DNA from: Desulfobacterium sp.
Lineage (GTDB): Bacteria > Desulfobacterota > Desulfobacteria > Desulfobacterales > Desulfobacteraceae
DNA: 64,000 bases
Direction of reading: 5' to 3'
NCBI GenBank assembly: GCA_016342325.1
Contig: JAEINR010000016.1
Coordinates: 1-64,000 of the forward strand
Shown here: in pieces, positions 15,850 through 24,359 of the stretch
Numbering within the stretch: the first letter of the stretch is position 1
Layout: each line of letters starts with the position of its first letter
Program-made: the position numbers and the translations under genes
The notes under the pieces: model-generated
The model's database searches: none
Told to the model about the DNA's origin: nothing
Seen by the model: the letters and a program-made list of their open reading frames with translations, nothing else

Positions 15850-17895
15850 ATGCCCCCTTTATCGTCCATTGAGCCCACGGATCTCCTTTTAATTAATGGG
15901 TCCAATCTGCCCTACGAACCGTTTTATCCCTATGCCTTTGTCATGCTTTCCGCCCTGGCCCGCCAGGCCGGCATCAGCGTAAAACGGTTGGAGCTGTCAA
16001 ACCTCACCGACAAGGACATCGACCTGTGGCTCAAGACCACCATCACCGCCTGCCGGCCGCGGATGATCGGCTTTACCCTCCGCCAGACCGACTCCTACGC
16101 CATCCAGGACTACATGGACGACACCTTTGCCCCCTATTACCCGGTGGATCGTCTCAAAGGGATTATCGCCAAGGTGAAAAACCTGACCCCGGCCCCGCTT
16201 ATCCTTGGGGGATATGGATTCAGCCTCCATGGGAAAGAGATCCTCTCCTACCTTGACGTTTCCCTGGGCGTGAAAGGATGTGCCGATCCCCTATTCACCC
16301 ATTTCGAGGAGATCTTGTCCGCACGCAATCCGGAAAAAATTCCAAACCTGGTTTATCGGCAGAATGGGCAATACCATGAAAATCAACAGGTCTATTTTAA
16401 GCCCTTTTCCGGGCGGGAATACAATGATGAACTTTTAAACGAAATCCTTTTCCATTACGGTAAAATCATCAGCTATGGCCGGAATTATATCACCCTTTTT
16501 AACAGCGGCAACCCCATCGCTTTCGGCAATGACGGGCATCCCCGCCACATGTATGCCACGCTCTCCCAGTCGCCCTCCATTCCCATAGAAGTGTCCCGGG
16601 GATGCGGTTTTAACTGCTATTTCTGCTCTGAGCCCCATATCAAGGGGAAAAAGGTAGTATACCGCGACCTGGATGTTATTGAAGACGAGGTGCGGTTCTG
16701 CACCAGTAAAAACCTGCGGGAATTCTGGTTTGTCTGCTCCGAGTTGAATCCGGGCCATGGGGATTTTGCCCTGGCCCTGGCCGAACGGATGCAGAAAATC
16801 AATGAATCCCTGGGCAGCCACCCCTTGACCTGGAAAGCCTACCACCTGCCCCATTTCCTGAGCCGGTCGGACCTGAAGGCAATGTACCGCTCGGGATTCG
16901 AAACCACCTGGAATGACGTGGTCTCCCTGGATGACCGGCAGCTTGAAAAAGCACGGGTGCCCTACCGGGCAGCCCACGCCCTTCAATTTTTTGAAGACGA
17001 TTTCAAGGTGCGCACGGAAAATGATCTGCTGCCCCCCATAAAATTTTCACTGTTTCTGGGAGATGTTTTTCTGACCCCCCAGCATCTGACCCAAACATTG
17101 CAAACCTTTCACCGGAAGGGCCTGCTGGAAAAATGCGGGGGCGCAGCCGGTATTTACGGCATCCGTATTTTTGATTGGGAAAAAAACCAGATATCTCCGG
17201 AAGGCGCGGTCACGTTTTCACCCGAAGAAAAAAGCGAGGACCTGATTCACCCCACGTTTCAAGTGGCTCCGGCGCTTTTAAAGACCTTTGGTCATATCAG
17301 CCGGGTGATGGAGTTTTTCGACTATATCATCAACACCCTGCTATCGAATACGTTTACCCAGACCCTGGACTGGCCGTTTTTTTTGGCCCGGAACACGACC
17401 CCGGAAGAGATGGTCGAGTTTATAAAATACAGACCTGCTCAAAACCGTGACCATGGCTTGAACGTGATTCTTGAATCCACGGAACCTGGGGTAAAAGAGC
17501 AACTTATAAACATCCTTGCATCCCCCACGGTCCCTGCCCTTCAGTCACTGTTTTACCCGTCCCCCAGGGAAAAGCCCATCAGTCAAAGTACAGCCCGGCT
17601 TTTGATCCTCTGCCTGCGGGCCATCCACCGCCCCCGGACAGATTCGATCCTGGCGTTCCTGAACCTTCCGCCCCTGAACCAGGAGCTCGCCATGGACGCC
17701 CCGTCCTATTACCTCCTGTCCCGGCTTTACCAATCCTTTGACAGTGAGGCGGCACTCCTGGAATCCACCTGCCACCGGTTTGACCTGAACCCCATCAGCC
17801 CGGAAATCCTGATTTTGAAATCCATTTTGTTCCAGTACAACCTGGTGCTGGATAAATCCCACAGGGAATGGCTTTGCTGGGAAGCAGACGGATGA
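15850..17895 (+). CDS. B12-binding-domain radical SAM enzyme
   Basis: A 681-residue protein. Residues ~10-170 look like a Rossmann-type cobalamin-binding domain (LLLINGSNLP, later ILGGYGFSLHGKEIL and VKGCADPLFTHFEEIL) but no DxHxxG motif is visible, as in base-off members. The radical SAM core follows, with the iron-sulfur ligands CGFNCYFC at about 253-260 (CxxxCxxC) after VSRG. Such enzymes perform radical methylations or ring rearrangements on unactivated carbons. The C-terminal ~250 residues are helical and unassigned. It lies 33 bases after the DUF697 gene in the cluster's plus-strand arm, so a tailoring role on the polyketide-peptide is likely. The substrate cannot be predicted. Confidence 0.82.
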   Translation: MPPLSSIEPTDLLLINGSNLPYEPFYPYAFVMLSALARQAGISVKRLELSNLTDKDIDLWLKTTITACRPRMIGFTLRQTDSYAIQDYMDDTFAPYYPVDRLKGIIAKVKNLTPAPLILGGYGFSLHGKEILSYLDVSLGVKGCADPLFTHFEEILSARNPEKIPNLVYRQNGQYHENQQVYFKPFSGREYNDELLNEILFHYGKIISYGRNYITLFNSGNPIAFGNDGHPRHMYATLSQSPSIPIEVSRGCGFNCYFCSEPHIKGKKVVYRDLDVIEDEVRFCTSKNLREFWFVCSELNPGHGDFALALAERMQKINESLGSHPLTWKAYHLPHFLSRSDLKAMYRSGFETTWNDVVSLDDRQLEKARVPYRAAHALQFFEDDFKVRTENDLLPPIKFSLFLGDVFLTPQHLTQTLQTFHRKGLLEKCGGAAGIYGIRIFDWEKNQISPEGAVTFSPEEKSEDLIHPTFQVAPALLKTFGHISRVMEFFDYIINTLLSNTFTQTLDWPFFLARNTTPEEMVEFIKYRPAQNRDHGLNVILESTEPGVKEQLINILASPTVPALQSLFYPSPREKPISQSTARLLILCLRAIHRPRTDSILAFLNLPPLNQELAMDAPSYYLLSRLYQSFDSEAALLESTCHRFDLNPISPEILILKSILFQYNLVLDKSHREWLCWEADG

Positions 17896-17949
17896 AGACG
17901 GGCAGATTGGTTTGTGTTGACGGTTCGGTCGGTATTGACGGGTAGGTCC

Positions 17950-17965
17950 GCCCATGTCCATGGGC
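17950..17965. terminator. Short palindrome between convergent genes
   Basis: GCCCATG-TC-CATGGGC is a perfect 7-bp inverted repeat with a 2-base loop, in the 132-base gap between the radical SAM gene and the converging asparagine synthetase gene. The gap also contains degenerate direct repeats of a GACGGGTAGG-like word. There is no T tract, so a terminator role is uncertain. Confidence 0.35.
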
Positions 17966-18027
17966 AGGCCGGTCGATCGGTCTGTGTTCACGGGTAGGCA
18001 GACGTGAAATTATGCAACTTTGGGAAT

Positions 18028-19896
18028 TTAAGAAAAATCCGGCAGGCCGAACAGATCCAGAAAAACCCCGAAACTGATAATGATCATCAAAAGATCATTG
18101 TCATAAGGGAGATTCAGGCTGAAGGCGTCGGATGAGTAGATCTTTTTCAAGCGCTCCACCACCTCCGGATTAAAAAACCCCTGGCGTTTGATGGTTTCAA
18201 AGGACAGAAGATCGTTCAGCCATTCAAGGTTATGTTTGAGCAGATACGGGCTGCCCGGGGCGACAAAGCCGAATTTCTCCCGGTGGATAATAGAGGCCGG
18301 CACATAGTTTTCCGCCACCCGTTTAAGGGCGTATTTTTCCTTCATTCCATTCAGCTTCAAATGGGGCGGCATGGTGGTGACAAATTTTATCAGATCCGCA
18401 TCCAGGAACGGATACCGGGCTTCCACGGAATTGGCGTAGGCGGCACGGTCCCCATGGTCGGACAACAGATGATCCCCCAGGCGCAGTTTAAAATCCAGAT
18501 AGGACCGTTTGTGGATGGGGTGGCGGTTATTAATTTTGGTTTTATCGATCAGGGATTCCCGGGCCCTGTCCAATTGGGGACGGAGGGCATTCAGCGCCGC
18601 TGAGTAAATCGCCGCCTTGGTTTCCTTGAGCTCGTATTGCTTAATTTCATAAACCAGGTTGGGGTCGCCCCATAGTTTGACACTTTCCTCTTCTTCCAGG
18701 GTCTTGTAGATATCCCCTGTTTCCGGCCCAAAGGATTGCCGGGTTTGATCCAGCCGATAGCCGTAATAACCGGCAAACAGTTCATCCGACCCTTCACCGG
18801 TCAGCACCACCTTGAACCCGGTTTGACGGACAAGCTCCGACAAGGCCAGGGAACACGTATCATAGGTTTCCTTTAATGGCGTTTCAGCGTGCCAGATCAT
18901 ATCCCTGAAGCGGTTGCTGATGTCAAACCAGTCAAAAAGCACTTCATGGTGGTGGGATCGGACATGGCGGGCCATGCACTGCTGGTGGCTGCGCTCATCG
19001 ATTTCATCCTGGGCAAACCCCATGGAAAAGGAATGATGGCGCTCCGCCGGATACAAGGATTTCACAATCCCTGCGATCAATGAGGAATCCAGCCCTCCGC
19101 TGAGATAATATCCCACCGGCACATCTGCGATCATCCGGTATTCAACGGATTTGACCAACCGTTCCTCCAAAAGTTCGATGTACTGGCTTTCCGGATGGTC
19201 ATAGGCGGCATCGTCCATTTCCGGAAAAACAAGATCCCAGTATTCTGAAATAGAAACGTTATCCTCTGTCACGGTAATACGGTGCCCTGCTTTCAAACTG
19301 AAAATATCCTTGAACATGGTATTGGGGCTGATGACCGCCGGGAAAGAAAACAACTGGTCCAGGGCCACTGGATTCACCTCCCGCCTGACAGACGGGTGTT
19401 CCAGGAGGGTCTTGATGGTTGAAGCAAACATAAAGAGCCCATCCACCCGGGTGTAAAACAGGGGCACAATACCGGCCTGATCCCGGGCAATGAACAGGGT
19501 CCGGCGGCGTTTATCCCAGATGGCAAAGGCAAACTGGCCGTTCAGGCGTGGAACAAAATCAGTATGATATTCCTCATAAAGGTGGACCAGGATCTCCACA
19601 TCACAGTTTGTTCGAAACCGATGACCTTTTGCCTTAAGTTCCGCCTTAAGTTCCTTAAAGTTGTAGATTTCACCATTACAGACGGAAACCACCGTACCGT
19701 CTTCATTGGTCATGGGCTGCCGCCCATGTTCCAGATCAATGATGGACAAACGGCGAAACCCAAGGGAAATGGAATCACCGTAGTAATATCCATCATCATC
19801 CGGACCTCGACAGGTCATGGTTTCGGTCATACGCCTGAGCAGATCCTTGTCAACGCCTCCCAGTCCACGACCATGGATACCGGCAATACCGCACAT
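18028..19896 (-). CDS. asnB: Asparagine synthetase (glutamine-hydrolysing), AsnB type
   Basis: A 622-residue protein with both AsnB halves. The glutaminase domain starts at the invariant Cys2 (MCGIAGIHG) and has RGPDDDG, GFRRLSIIDL and NGEIYNF. The synthetase domain has the ATP PP-loop SGGLDSSLIAG (about 265-275) and TGEGSDELFAGYYGYR (about 365-380). The reaction is ATP-driven transfer of glutamine nitrogen to aspartate or another carboxylate. It is the last gene of the minus-strand series, 13 bases after the TrpF-like gene, with a GAGGA Shine-Dalgarno. In this cluster it may supply Asn for the NRPS adenylation domain with an Asn-like code, or amidate the product; both are inference. Confidence 0.9.
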   Translation of the reverse strand: MCGIAGIHGRGLGGVDKDLLRRMTETMTCRGPDDDGYYYGDSISLGFRRLSIIDLEHGRQPMTNEDGTVVSVCNGEIYNFKELKAELKAKGHRFRTNCDVEILVHLYEEYHTDFVPRLNGQFAFAIWDKRRRTLFIARDQAGIVPLFYTRVDGLFMFASTIKTLLEHPSVRREVNPVALDQLFSFPAVISPNTMFKDIFSLKAGHRITVTEDNVSISEYWDLVFPEMDDAAYDHPESQYIELLEERLVKSVEYRMIADVPVGYYLSGGLDSSLIAGIVKSLYPAERHHSFSMGFAQDEIDERSHQQCMARHVRSHHHEVLFDWFDISNRFRDMIWHAETPLKETYDTCSLALSELVRQTGFKVVLTGEGSDELFAGYYGYRLDQTRQSFGPETGDIYKTLEEEESVKLWGDPNLVYEIKQYELKETKAAIYSAALNALRPQLDRARESLIDKTKINNRHPIHKRSYLDFKLRLGDHLLSDHGDRAAYANSVEARYPFLDADLIKFVTTMPPHLKLNGMKEKYALKRVAENYVPASIIHREKFGFVAPGSPYLLKHNLEWLNDLLSFETIKRQGFFNPEVVERLKKIYSSDAFSLNLPYDNDLLMIIISFGVFLDLFGLPDFS

Positions 19897-19909
19897 TAAT
19901 GATTATTCC

Positions 19910-20590
19910 TCATGAATTGTTCAGGTTCGCTTCATCTGCCATGCCCGCGTTCTCAACAAACCGCCGGAGCATTGCCATATCCTTGTCATGGGTCCCTGGA
20001 ATATCTGTTTTGGATTTTGAATCCACCCCGGCGGGGCGGACCTTGCGGATGGCGTTGATAACGTTGTCCGGCCCAAGCCCCCCGGCCAGAATAACCGGGA
20101 TGTTGACCCTGTCCACTATTTGTTTACTGATATCCCAATTATGAGTTTCCCCGGTGGCCCCGAAATTGTCGTTCTTTTTATCGTAGGTGTCGAGAAGCAA
20201 GTAATCGGCAATGCCGTCATAGGACCCTGCCAGGGCGATATCGCCATCATCCCCCACCGGGATGCTCCGCATCAAAGCAACCGTGGGGTGGTCATTTTTC
20301 AACTGCCGGGTCATGTCCACGGAGAAATGGTCAGGCCGGGACCCAATGTGAAGAATATGGGGATTGACCTGATCGATCAGGGCTGTGATTTCCGCCATAT
20401 CCTGGGACAGGGTCAAAACCACGGACCGCATCCCATCCGGGAAAAGATCAAAAACCGCCCGGGCCTGGTCAAAGGAGAGTGACGTATCCTTGCCATTGGG
20501 GGTTGCCCATAGACCGGCATGGTCGATATCCATGGCGGCAATTTCTTTGGCAACTTCAATTGAACGGATTTCATAAATCTGGATAATCAA
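19910..20590 (-). CDS. TrpF-like (phosphoribosylanthranilate isomerase fold) protein lacking the catalytic Cys
   Basis: A 226-residue (beta-alpha)8-type protein. Family landmarks are LLLDTYDKKNDNFGATG (retaining the Asp general acid, about 130, and a GxTG phosphate loop), ILAGGLGPDNV (about 167-177), and PAGVDSKSKTD (about 192-202). In TrpF the first strand reads KICGIT with the general-base Cys; here it reads QIYEIR, so that Cys is absent. Normal tryptophan biosynthesis is therefore doubtful, and no other trp gene is nearby. It starts with TTG, overlapping the stop of the GHMP gene (TTGA), with AGGGAG 8 bases upstream. The pairing with a beta-RFAP-synthase-like gene suggests an unusual phosphoribosyl-aromatic substrate. 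Confidence 0.65.
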   Translation of the reverse strand: MIIQIYEIRSIEVAKEIAAMDIDHAGLWATPNGKDTSLSFDQARAVFDLFPDGMRSVVLTLSQDMAEITALIDQVNPHILHIGSRPDHFSVDMTRQLKNDHPTVALMRSIPVGDDGDIALAGSYDGIADYLLLDTYDKKNDNFGATGETHNWDISKQIVDRVNIPVILAGGLGPDNVINAIRKVRPAGVDSKSKTDIPGTHDKDMAMLRRFVENAGMADEANLNNS

Positions 20591-21723
20591 CCGCTTTCTC
20601 CCTGGGTAATGGAAACCGTGAGGGCATGCCCTGCCGGTCCGATGGTTGGAAATTCAAAATACGCGCTGAACCTCTCCTCGATCTCCTTTTTAAATTCGGC
20701 AGCCTTTGCGGCATTGTCCATGATCCCGAACATGGAAGGCCCGGTGGAACTGATACCGCAGTAGATGGCGCCCTTTGACATTGCGGCTTCCTCAAACCCA
20801 AGCATGACCTCCCTTTTGTAGGACATCTGCATGCGCTTAAAGGTGCCAAGATCGTTAAGCGTCCAGATCCGGCGGCACAGGCCTTCATAGTCATCGGCTT
20901 CAAAGATCGGTATGAGTTGCTCATCCAGGAAGGCTTTAAGGGATTTGCCGTACTTTAACTGGTGAACCATTCCGACTTCTTCATTGATCTGGGCCTCCAC
21001 CGAGCCTGTTTCACCGTTTTCCACAAGCCCCCGGGAGATATAATCCTCACAGGCAAGGGCAGCCATATTGCCCTTGGCAATAACCGTGTACAGTTCCGGT
21101 ACTGAAACGCTGTTGACAAACTTACACCTTTCATCGATGAGCACAAACCCACCAAACAGAAGGACGGCTTCACCCACCCCCGTATCAAATCCCCAGTGAA
21201 CCTTTTTATCATCGGTGGACTCGATATAATTGTGGGTCAGAATGGCAAACGCCTCCTCCCGGGTAAAGGGATAGTTGAACATGGCGTTGAGGCCCCAGAA
21301 GAGACTGGTATTAAGGGTCACATTGGAACCATAGCCACAATGACTGTAAGGCATCTTTTTATTCACCGCAACCGAGATATCATCCCGCTCATATCCCAGA
21401 AGCGCCTTGAACAGCATAAAAATATGCTGGGCCGCAGGCGGCAGATGATCAATGGCAGACCCCTTCATTCCGGACTGCAGGACCACGTTGTTGGTAAAGG
21501 CGCCGGTGGAAATGCCGATACCGCCCCCGCCGGGCAGGGGTGGTCGCATATGGTTGTAGTCAAAAAGGCTGAAATGAATCCGCCCGGGTGAAACAACGTC
21601 CACCCGTGGATTGGCGATCATGCTTTTCCTCAGCCATTCATTCCGGATACAAAAGTTCCGGCCAGGCATGAAACCATCAAAAAGATTTCCTTCTACATGT
21701 GTATCAACAGAGGAAGACTGCAT
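20587..21723 (-). CDS. GHMP-superfamily protein, beta-ribofuranosylaminobenzene 5'-phosphate synthase-like
   Basis: A 378-residue protein. After ~35 unassigned residues comes PGRIHFSLFDYN followed by GGGGIGIS, both hallmarks of beta-RFAP synthases, and the GHMP nucleotide/phosphate loop PYSHCGYGSNVT (about 124-135). The C-terminal half has the GHMP motif 3 region GISSTGPSMFGI (about 325-336). Beta-RFAP synthase joins 4-hydroxybenzoate or 4-aminobenzoate to PRPP with decarboxylation in methanopterin synthesis. No other methanopterin gene is visible, and this copy sits inside an NRPS/PKS cluster, coupled to a TrpF-like gene. I infer formation of a ribosylated aromatic precursor or tailoring group; sugar or alcohol kinase activity is the alternative. 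Confidence 0.7.
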   Translation of the reverse strand: MQSSSVDTHVEGNLFDGFMPGRNFCIRNEWLRKSMIANPRVDVVSPGRIHFSLFDYNHMRPPLPGGGGIGISTGAFTNNVVLQSGMKGSAIDHLPPAAQHIFMLFKALLGYERDDISVAVNKKMPYSHCGYGSNVTLNTSLFWGLNAMFNYPFTREEAFAILTHNYIESTDDKKVHWGFDTGVGEAVLLFGGFVLIDERCKFVNSVSVPELYTVIAKGNMAALACEDYISRGLVENGETGSVEAQINEEVGMVHQLKYGKSLKAFLDEQLIPIFEADDYEGLCRRIWTLNDLGTFKRMQMSYKREVMLGFEEAAMSKGAIYCGISSTGPSMFGIMDNAAKAAEFKKEIEERFSAYFEFPTIGPAGHALTVSITQGESG

Positions 21724-21751
21724 ATTTTTTTCTCCCTTATGGTTTCAACCA

Positions 21752-23320
21752 TTAGCGATCCCAAGTATACACCTTTTCACACAGGTATTCCGGTTCCACG
21801 GTCGGATTAATGATAAAATTATCAAGCATCGTTGCGACGCAGGGCAAAAAAGCTGTGGCATGACCGGCAAGGATTTTCATGTAAAAGCTATTGCTCAAAT
21901 ACCGGGCTGAGGGTTCACTGAAGATCGACGGCGTGCCCGCGTCCAGGGTTCCCACCAGCATCAGGGTAGGAATGTCGCTGATCACCGGATATTGAAAATC
22001 AGCTGGAACCGGTTCCACCTGCCACAGCCCCTGGGTGCTGGGATACCAGTAGTAGAACTCCACCTGGGCCCATTCCTGAATGGATTCGTCGGCCATGAAG
22101 AATTCAATATTGTCAAAGATCCGTTGCTGGCTGGTGAAATAACCGTCAGAGGACGCAGTGATGGATTCAAACATGCCGACACTGGGGTCATAGGACCCGC
22201 CTTCTTTGTTGGTAAAAAAGAAGTCCACGATGCCGATCCAGGAGTCTGCCACGGCCAGATAGGATTCATTTTGAAACATTTCCATAATGGTTTTGGGCAG
22301 GGCTGCATTATAGGGTGTCGCCCGAATGGCGGATACGATGTAAGCAATGAATTTAACGGCTGAGACATCGACATCAAAACCAGAAGAGCTTGTGGTTTTC
22401 ACCGGAGTGGTTTTCAGGCGGTCAATGATGCCGTAAAAATTTGATTTTGTATCGGGAAAATCCGATTTACATGCGTTAAAAAAGGTGTTCAGGGCGAACA
22501 TGGTGCCTTCAGGCTGCTTTTCAAAGGGATTGACCTCGGGGGGCAGAATGGAATCAATGGTTACGGACCGAATGATCTCGGGAAATTCTTTCATGACGGT
22601 CATGGTGAGCCGGGTGCCGTAGGAGGCACCGAACAAGTTGACCTTATCATACTTAAGGGCCTCCTTTAGTGCATTGACATCCGCCGCGTTTTCATTGGTG
22701 TCAAATCCATCCAAGTCAACCCCTTCCGCCTTCAGACGATCATAGCATGCCGCCAGGGTCAAAACCCTCAGGTCTGCCGCTTCCCGATAGCTCATTCCAT
22801 AGGCCAGGGTGCGAAGAGAAGCCAGTTCTTCCGAGCAATACAGGGCCGGTTCAGACAGATTGGTGCCCCTCTGGTCCAGGATGATCAAGTCTCGTCCATG
22901 GCCAAAGGTGTTGCGGTAAACGTCCAGCAAACCCGACTCATAATAGATTTCAAAGACATCAAAGGCGCTCTTTGTTGATGTGCCGGGGCCACCGGTCAGG
23001 AACACAAGGGGGCCGGTATCGGTGGCTGCCGCGGTTGTACTGGCGGAAGTCGTTGCAGCCGGGGCCTTTAGAATAGCGACATGGAGCTTGATGGTGCCGC
23101 TTTTGGGGTCGCTCCGATCTTCAGGTACAACCAAAAAACCGCAGACCGTGTCCGCCCCTGCAACCAGGTCCGGCGAACAGTCAGAGGCTTCAAACCGAGG
23201 AACCACGGTACTGGTGGTAACCGAATCATCGTCATCGTGGAAACACGAGGCCAGCAACAGGGAGAGAATCAGCAGGGCCAGCGTTATGCCCCTTATTTTA
23301 AATCGTTTGTTTTCATCCAT
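21752..23320 (-). CDS. Lipoprotein alpha/beta-hydrolase, tripeptidyl-aminopeptidase-like (S33)
   Basis: A 522-residue protein with a lipobox (LLASC, Cys ~26), so it is predicted to be exported and lipid-anchored. The hydrolase core has the GGPGTS oxyanion segment (about 110-115), LIILDQRGTNLSEP, the nucleophile elbow GASYGT (about 227-232), and a TAP C-terminal part with LMLVGTLDAGTP (acid) and AGHATAFLPC (His). Family members cleave N-terminal residues or short peptides, and in antibiotic clusters can act on the product outside the cell. It lies 28 bases upstream of the GHMP gene and about 97 bases after the second DUF697 gene. A role in maturation or self-protection is plausible but unproven. 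Confidence 0.8.
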   Translation of the reverse strand: MDENKRFKIRGITLALLILSLLLASCFHDDDDSVTTSTVVPRFEASDCSPDLVAGADTVCGFLVVPEDRSDPKSGTIKLHVAILKAPAATTSASTTAAATDTGPLVFLTGGPGTSTKSAFDVFEIYYESGLLDVYRNTFGHGRDLIILDQRGTNLSEPALYCSEELASLRTLAYGMSYREAADLRVLTLAACYDRLKAEGVDLDGFDTNENAADVNALKEALKYDKVNLFGASYGTRLTMTVMKEFPEIIRSVTIDSILPPEVNPFEKQPEGTMFALNTFFNACKSDFPDTKSNFYGIIDRLKTTPVKTTSSSGFDVDVSAVKFIAYIVSAIRATPYNAALPKTIMEMFQNESYLAVADSWIGIVDFFFTNKEGGSYDPSVGMFESITASSDGYFTSQQRIFDNIEFFMADESIQEWAQVEFYYWYPSTQGLWQVEPVPADFQYPVISDIPTLMLVGTLDAGTPSIFSEPSARYLSNSFYMKILAGHATAFLPCVATMLDNFIINPTVEPEYLCEKVYTWDR

Positions 23321-23417
23321 TGGATTACTCCTTCGTTAACGTAAGATATAACGATATTGGATCATCGCAATTGAATCTACCGGCTCAATCCGATCCGTCC
23401 GGGTAAAATAAGACGGT

Positions 23418-23960
23418 CTACTTTTCCTCTTTTTTCAGTTTTTCGGCATTTAATTTGCCTTCGCGAAATTGCTCGGCGAAATATGATTTAACGGTGTCGG
23501 GATCAAAATCCAGGAACGTGCCCCCGGATTCGAAATGCTGGAGGAACACCTTGCCCAGGGCGTAGGTCGTACCACCGGCGATAAGGGGCATACTCAGTGC
23601 GCCAATGGTCTGGCCCACCAGGGGAACCGCTTTTAATAAAGAAATCGCATAATCCGCAAGGGGCAAGGGCAATGCGCTGGACACAAGGGAACTGACTATC
23701 ATTTTGCCCCGGTCCCGGGAGAACTCTACCCCGTAAACCTTTGCCATTTTATTGAGCAGGTCCAGCTGAACACCGGTCAAGGCGACAAAATCCACCAATG
23801 GTAAGGGTATCAGGCCGACACCCATGCCGGCCATCATATGATTCCGGATCAAAGACTCTATTTTTTCTTTACGTTCGGTTTCGGTTAAATCAGCTTTTTG
23901 ATTTTCAGATGTCTGATTATCAGCTTTTTGATTTTCTGATTTTTGATTTTCTGAAGCCAT
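23418..23960 (-). CDS. DUF697-type protein, second copy
   Basis: From ATG 23960 (preceded by AAGGGG) the protein has 180 residues; a frame extension upstream to 23990 lacks a Shine-Dalgarno. The core repeats the pattern of the plus-strand copy at 15.1 kb: GMGVGLIPLPLVDFVALTGVQ, LLKAVPLVGQTIGALSMPL, GKVFLQHFESGGTFLDFDP. The N-terminus contains tandem SENQKADNQ-like repeats encoded by repeated DNA. Apolar hairpins suggest membrane association. It is the first gene after the 0.4-kb gap behind the NRPS and is probably co-transcribed with the hydrolase. The function is unknown. Confidence 0.65.
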   Translation of the reverse strand: MASENQKSENQKADNQTSENQKADLTETERKEKIESLIRNHMMAGMGVGLIPLPLVDFVALTGVQLDLLNKMAKVYGVEFSRDRGKMIVSSLVSSALPLPLADYAISLLKAVPLVGQTIGALSMPLIAGGTTYALGKVFLQHFESGGTFLDFDPDTVKSYFAEQFREGKLNAEKLKKEEK

Positions 23961-24359
23961 TGCGTTACCCCTTATGTTTAATGTAAACACAACCGCCGAA
24001 GAAGCGGGTTGCGTGCTGGTAAATGCCTGACCTGTATTCCTTACGGTTACGCCCAGACAAGAAGACTTGAATATCTCACCTCCACGACAATAAGCGAATA
24101 AGCGATTGAGCTAAGCCTGGCCCCCCAATTACATGACCCCGAATTACAGGCAAAGATGCAGAACAATCATTCGGCGAAATGCATATATCGCAATACATGC
24201 ATTAAAGTAAGAAAGGACGCTTTGGTTCTGGCTTGTCCGGGTTAGGCATACGATTTTTATTGAGTTTGGTTAAACATATTAACATTTTAGTTCTAAAAAG
24301 CAACACGTAATTCCATTTTCAATAAAACCGTTGACTCTATTTCAAACAGTGTTACCCAA
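23961..24359. other. Intergenic gap between NRPS and accessory genes
   Basis: About 400 bases without a gene, AT-rich near the NRPS end. It contains one good inverted repeat at 24178-24203. I could not identify a convincing -35/-10 pair on the minus strand or a terminator hairpin with a T run, but a promoter for the five accessory genes is expected here because all other gaps in the series are below 125 bases. Confidence 0.4.
24178..24203. promoter_or_regulatory. Inverted repeat, possible operator
   Basis: AATGCAT (24178-24184) and ATGCATT (24197-24203) form a perfect 7-bp inverted repeat with a 12-base spacer. Centre-to-centre spacing is 19 bases, about two helical turns, as for dimeric repressors. 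It lies about 215 bases before the DUF697 start on the minus strand. Confidence 0.35.

Noticed and set aside
17896-18027. Degenerate GACGGGTAGG repeats as a MITE or insertion sequence
   Set aside because: Too short, without terminal inverted repeats or target-site duplication.
19910-20590. Part of a tryptophan biosynthesis operon
   Set aside because: The catalytic Cys is absent, no other trp genes are present, and it is coupled to a beta-RFAP-synthase-like gene.
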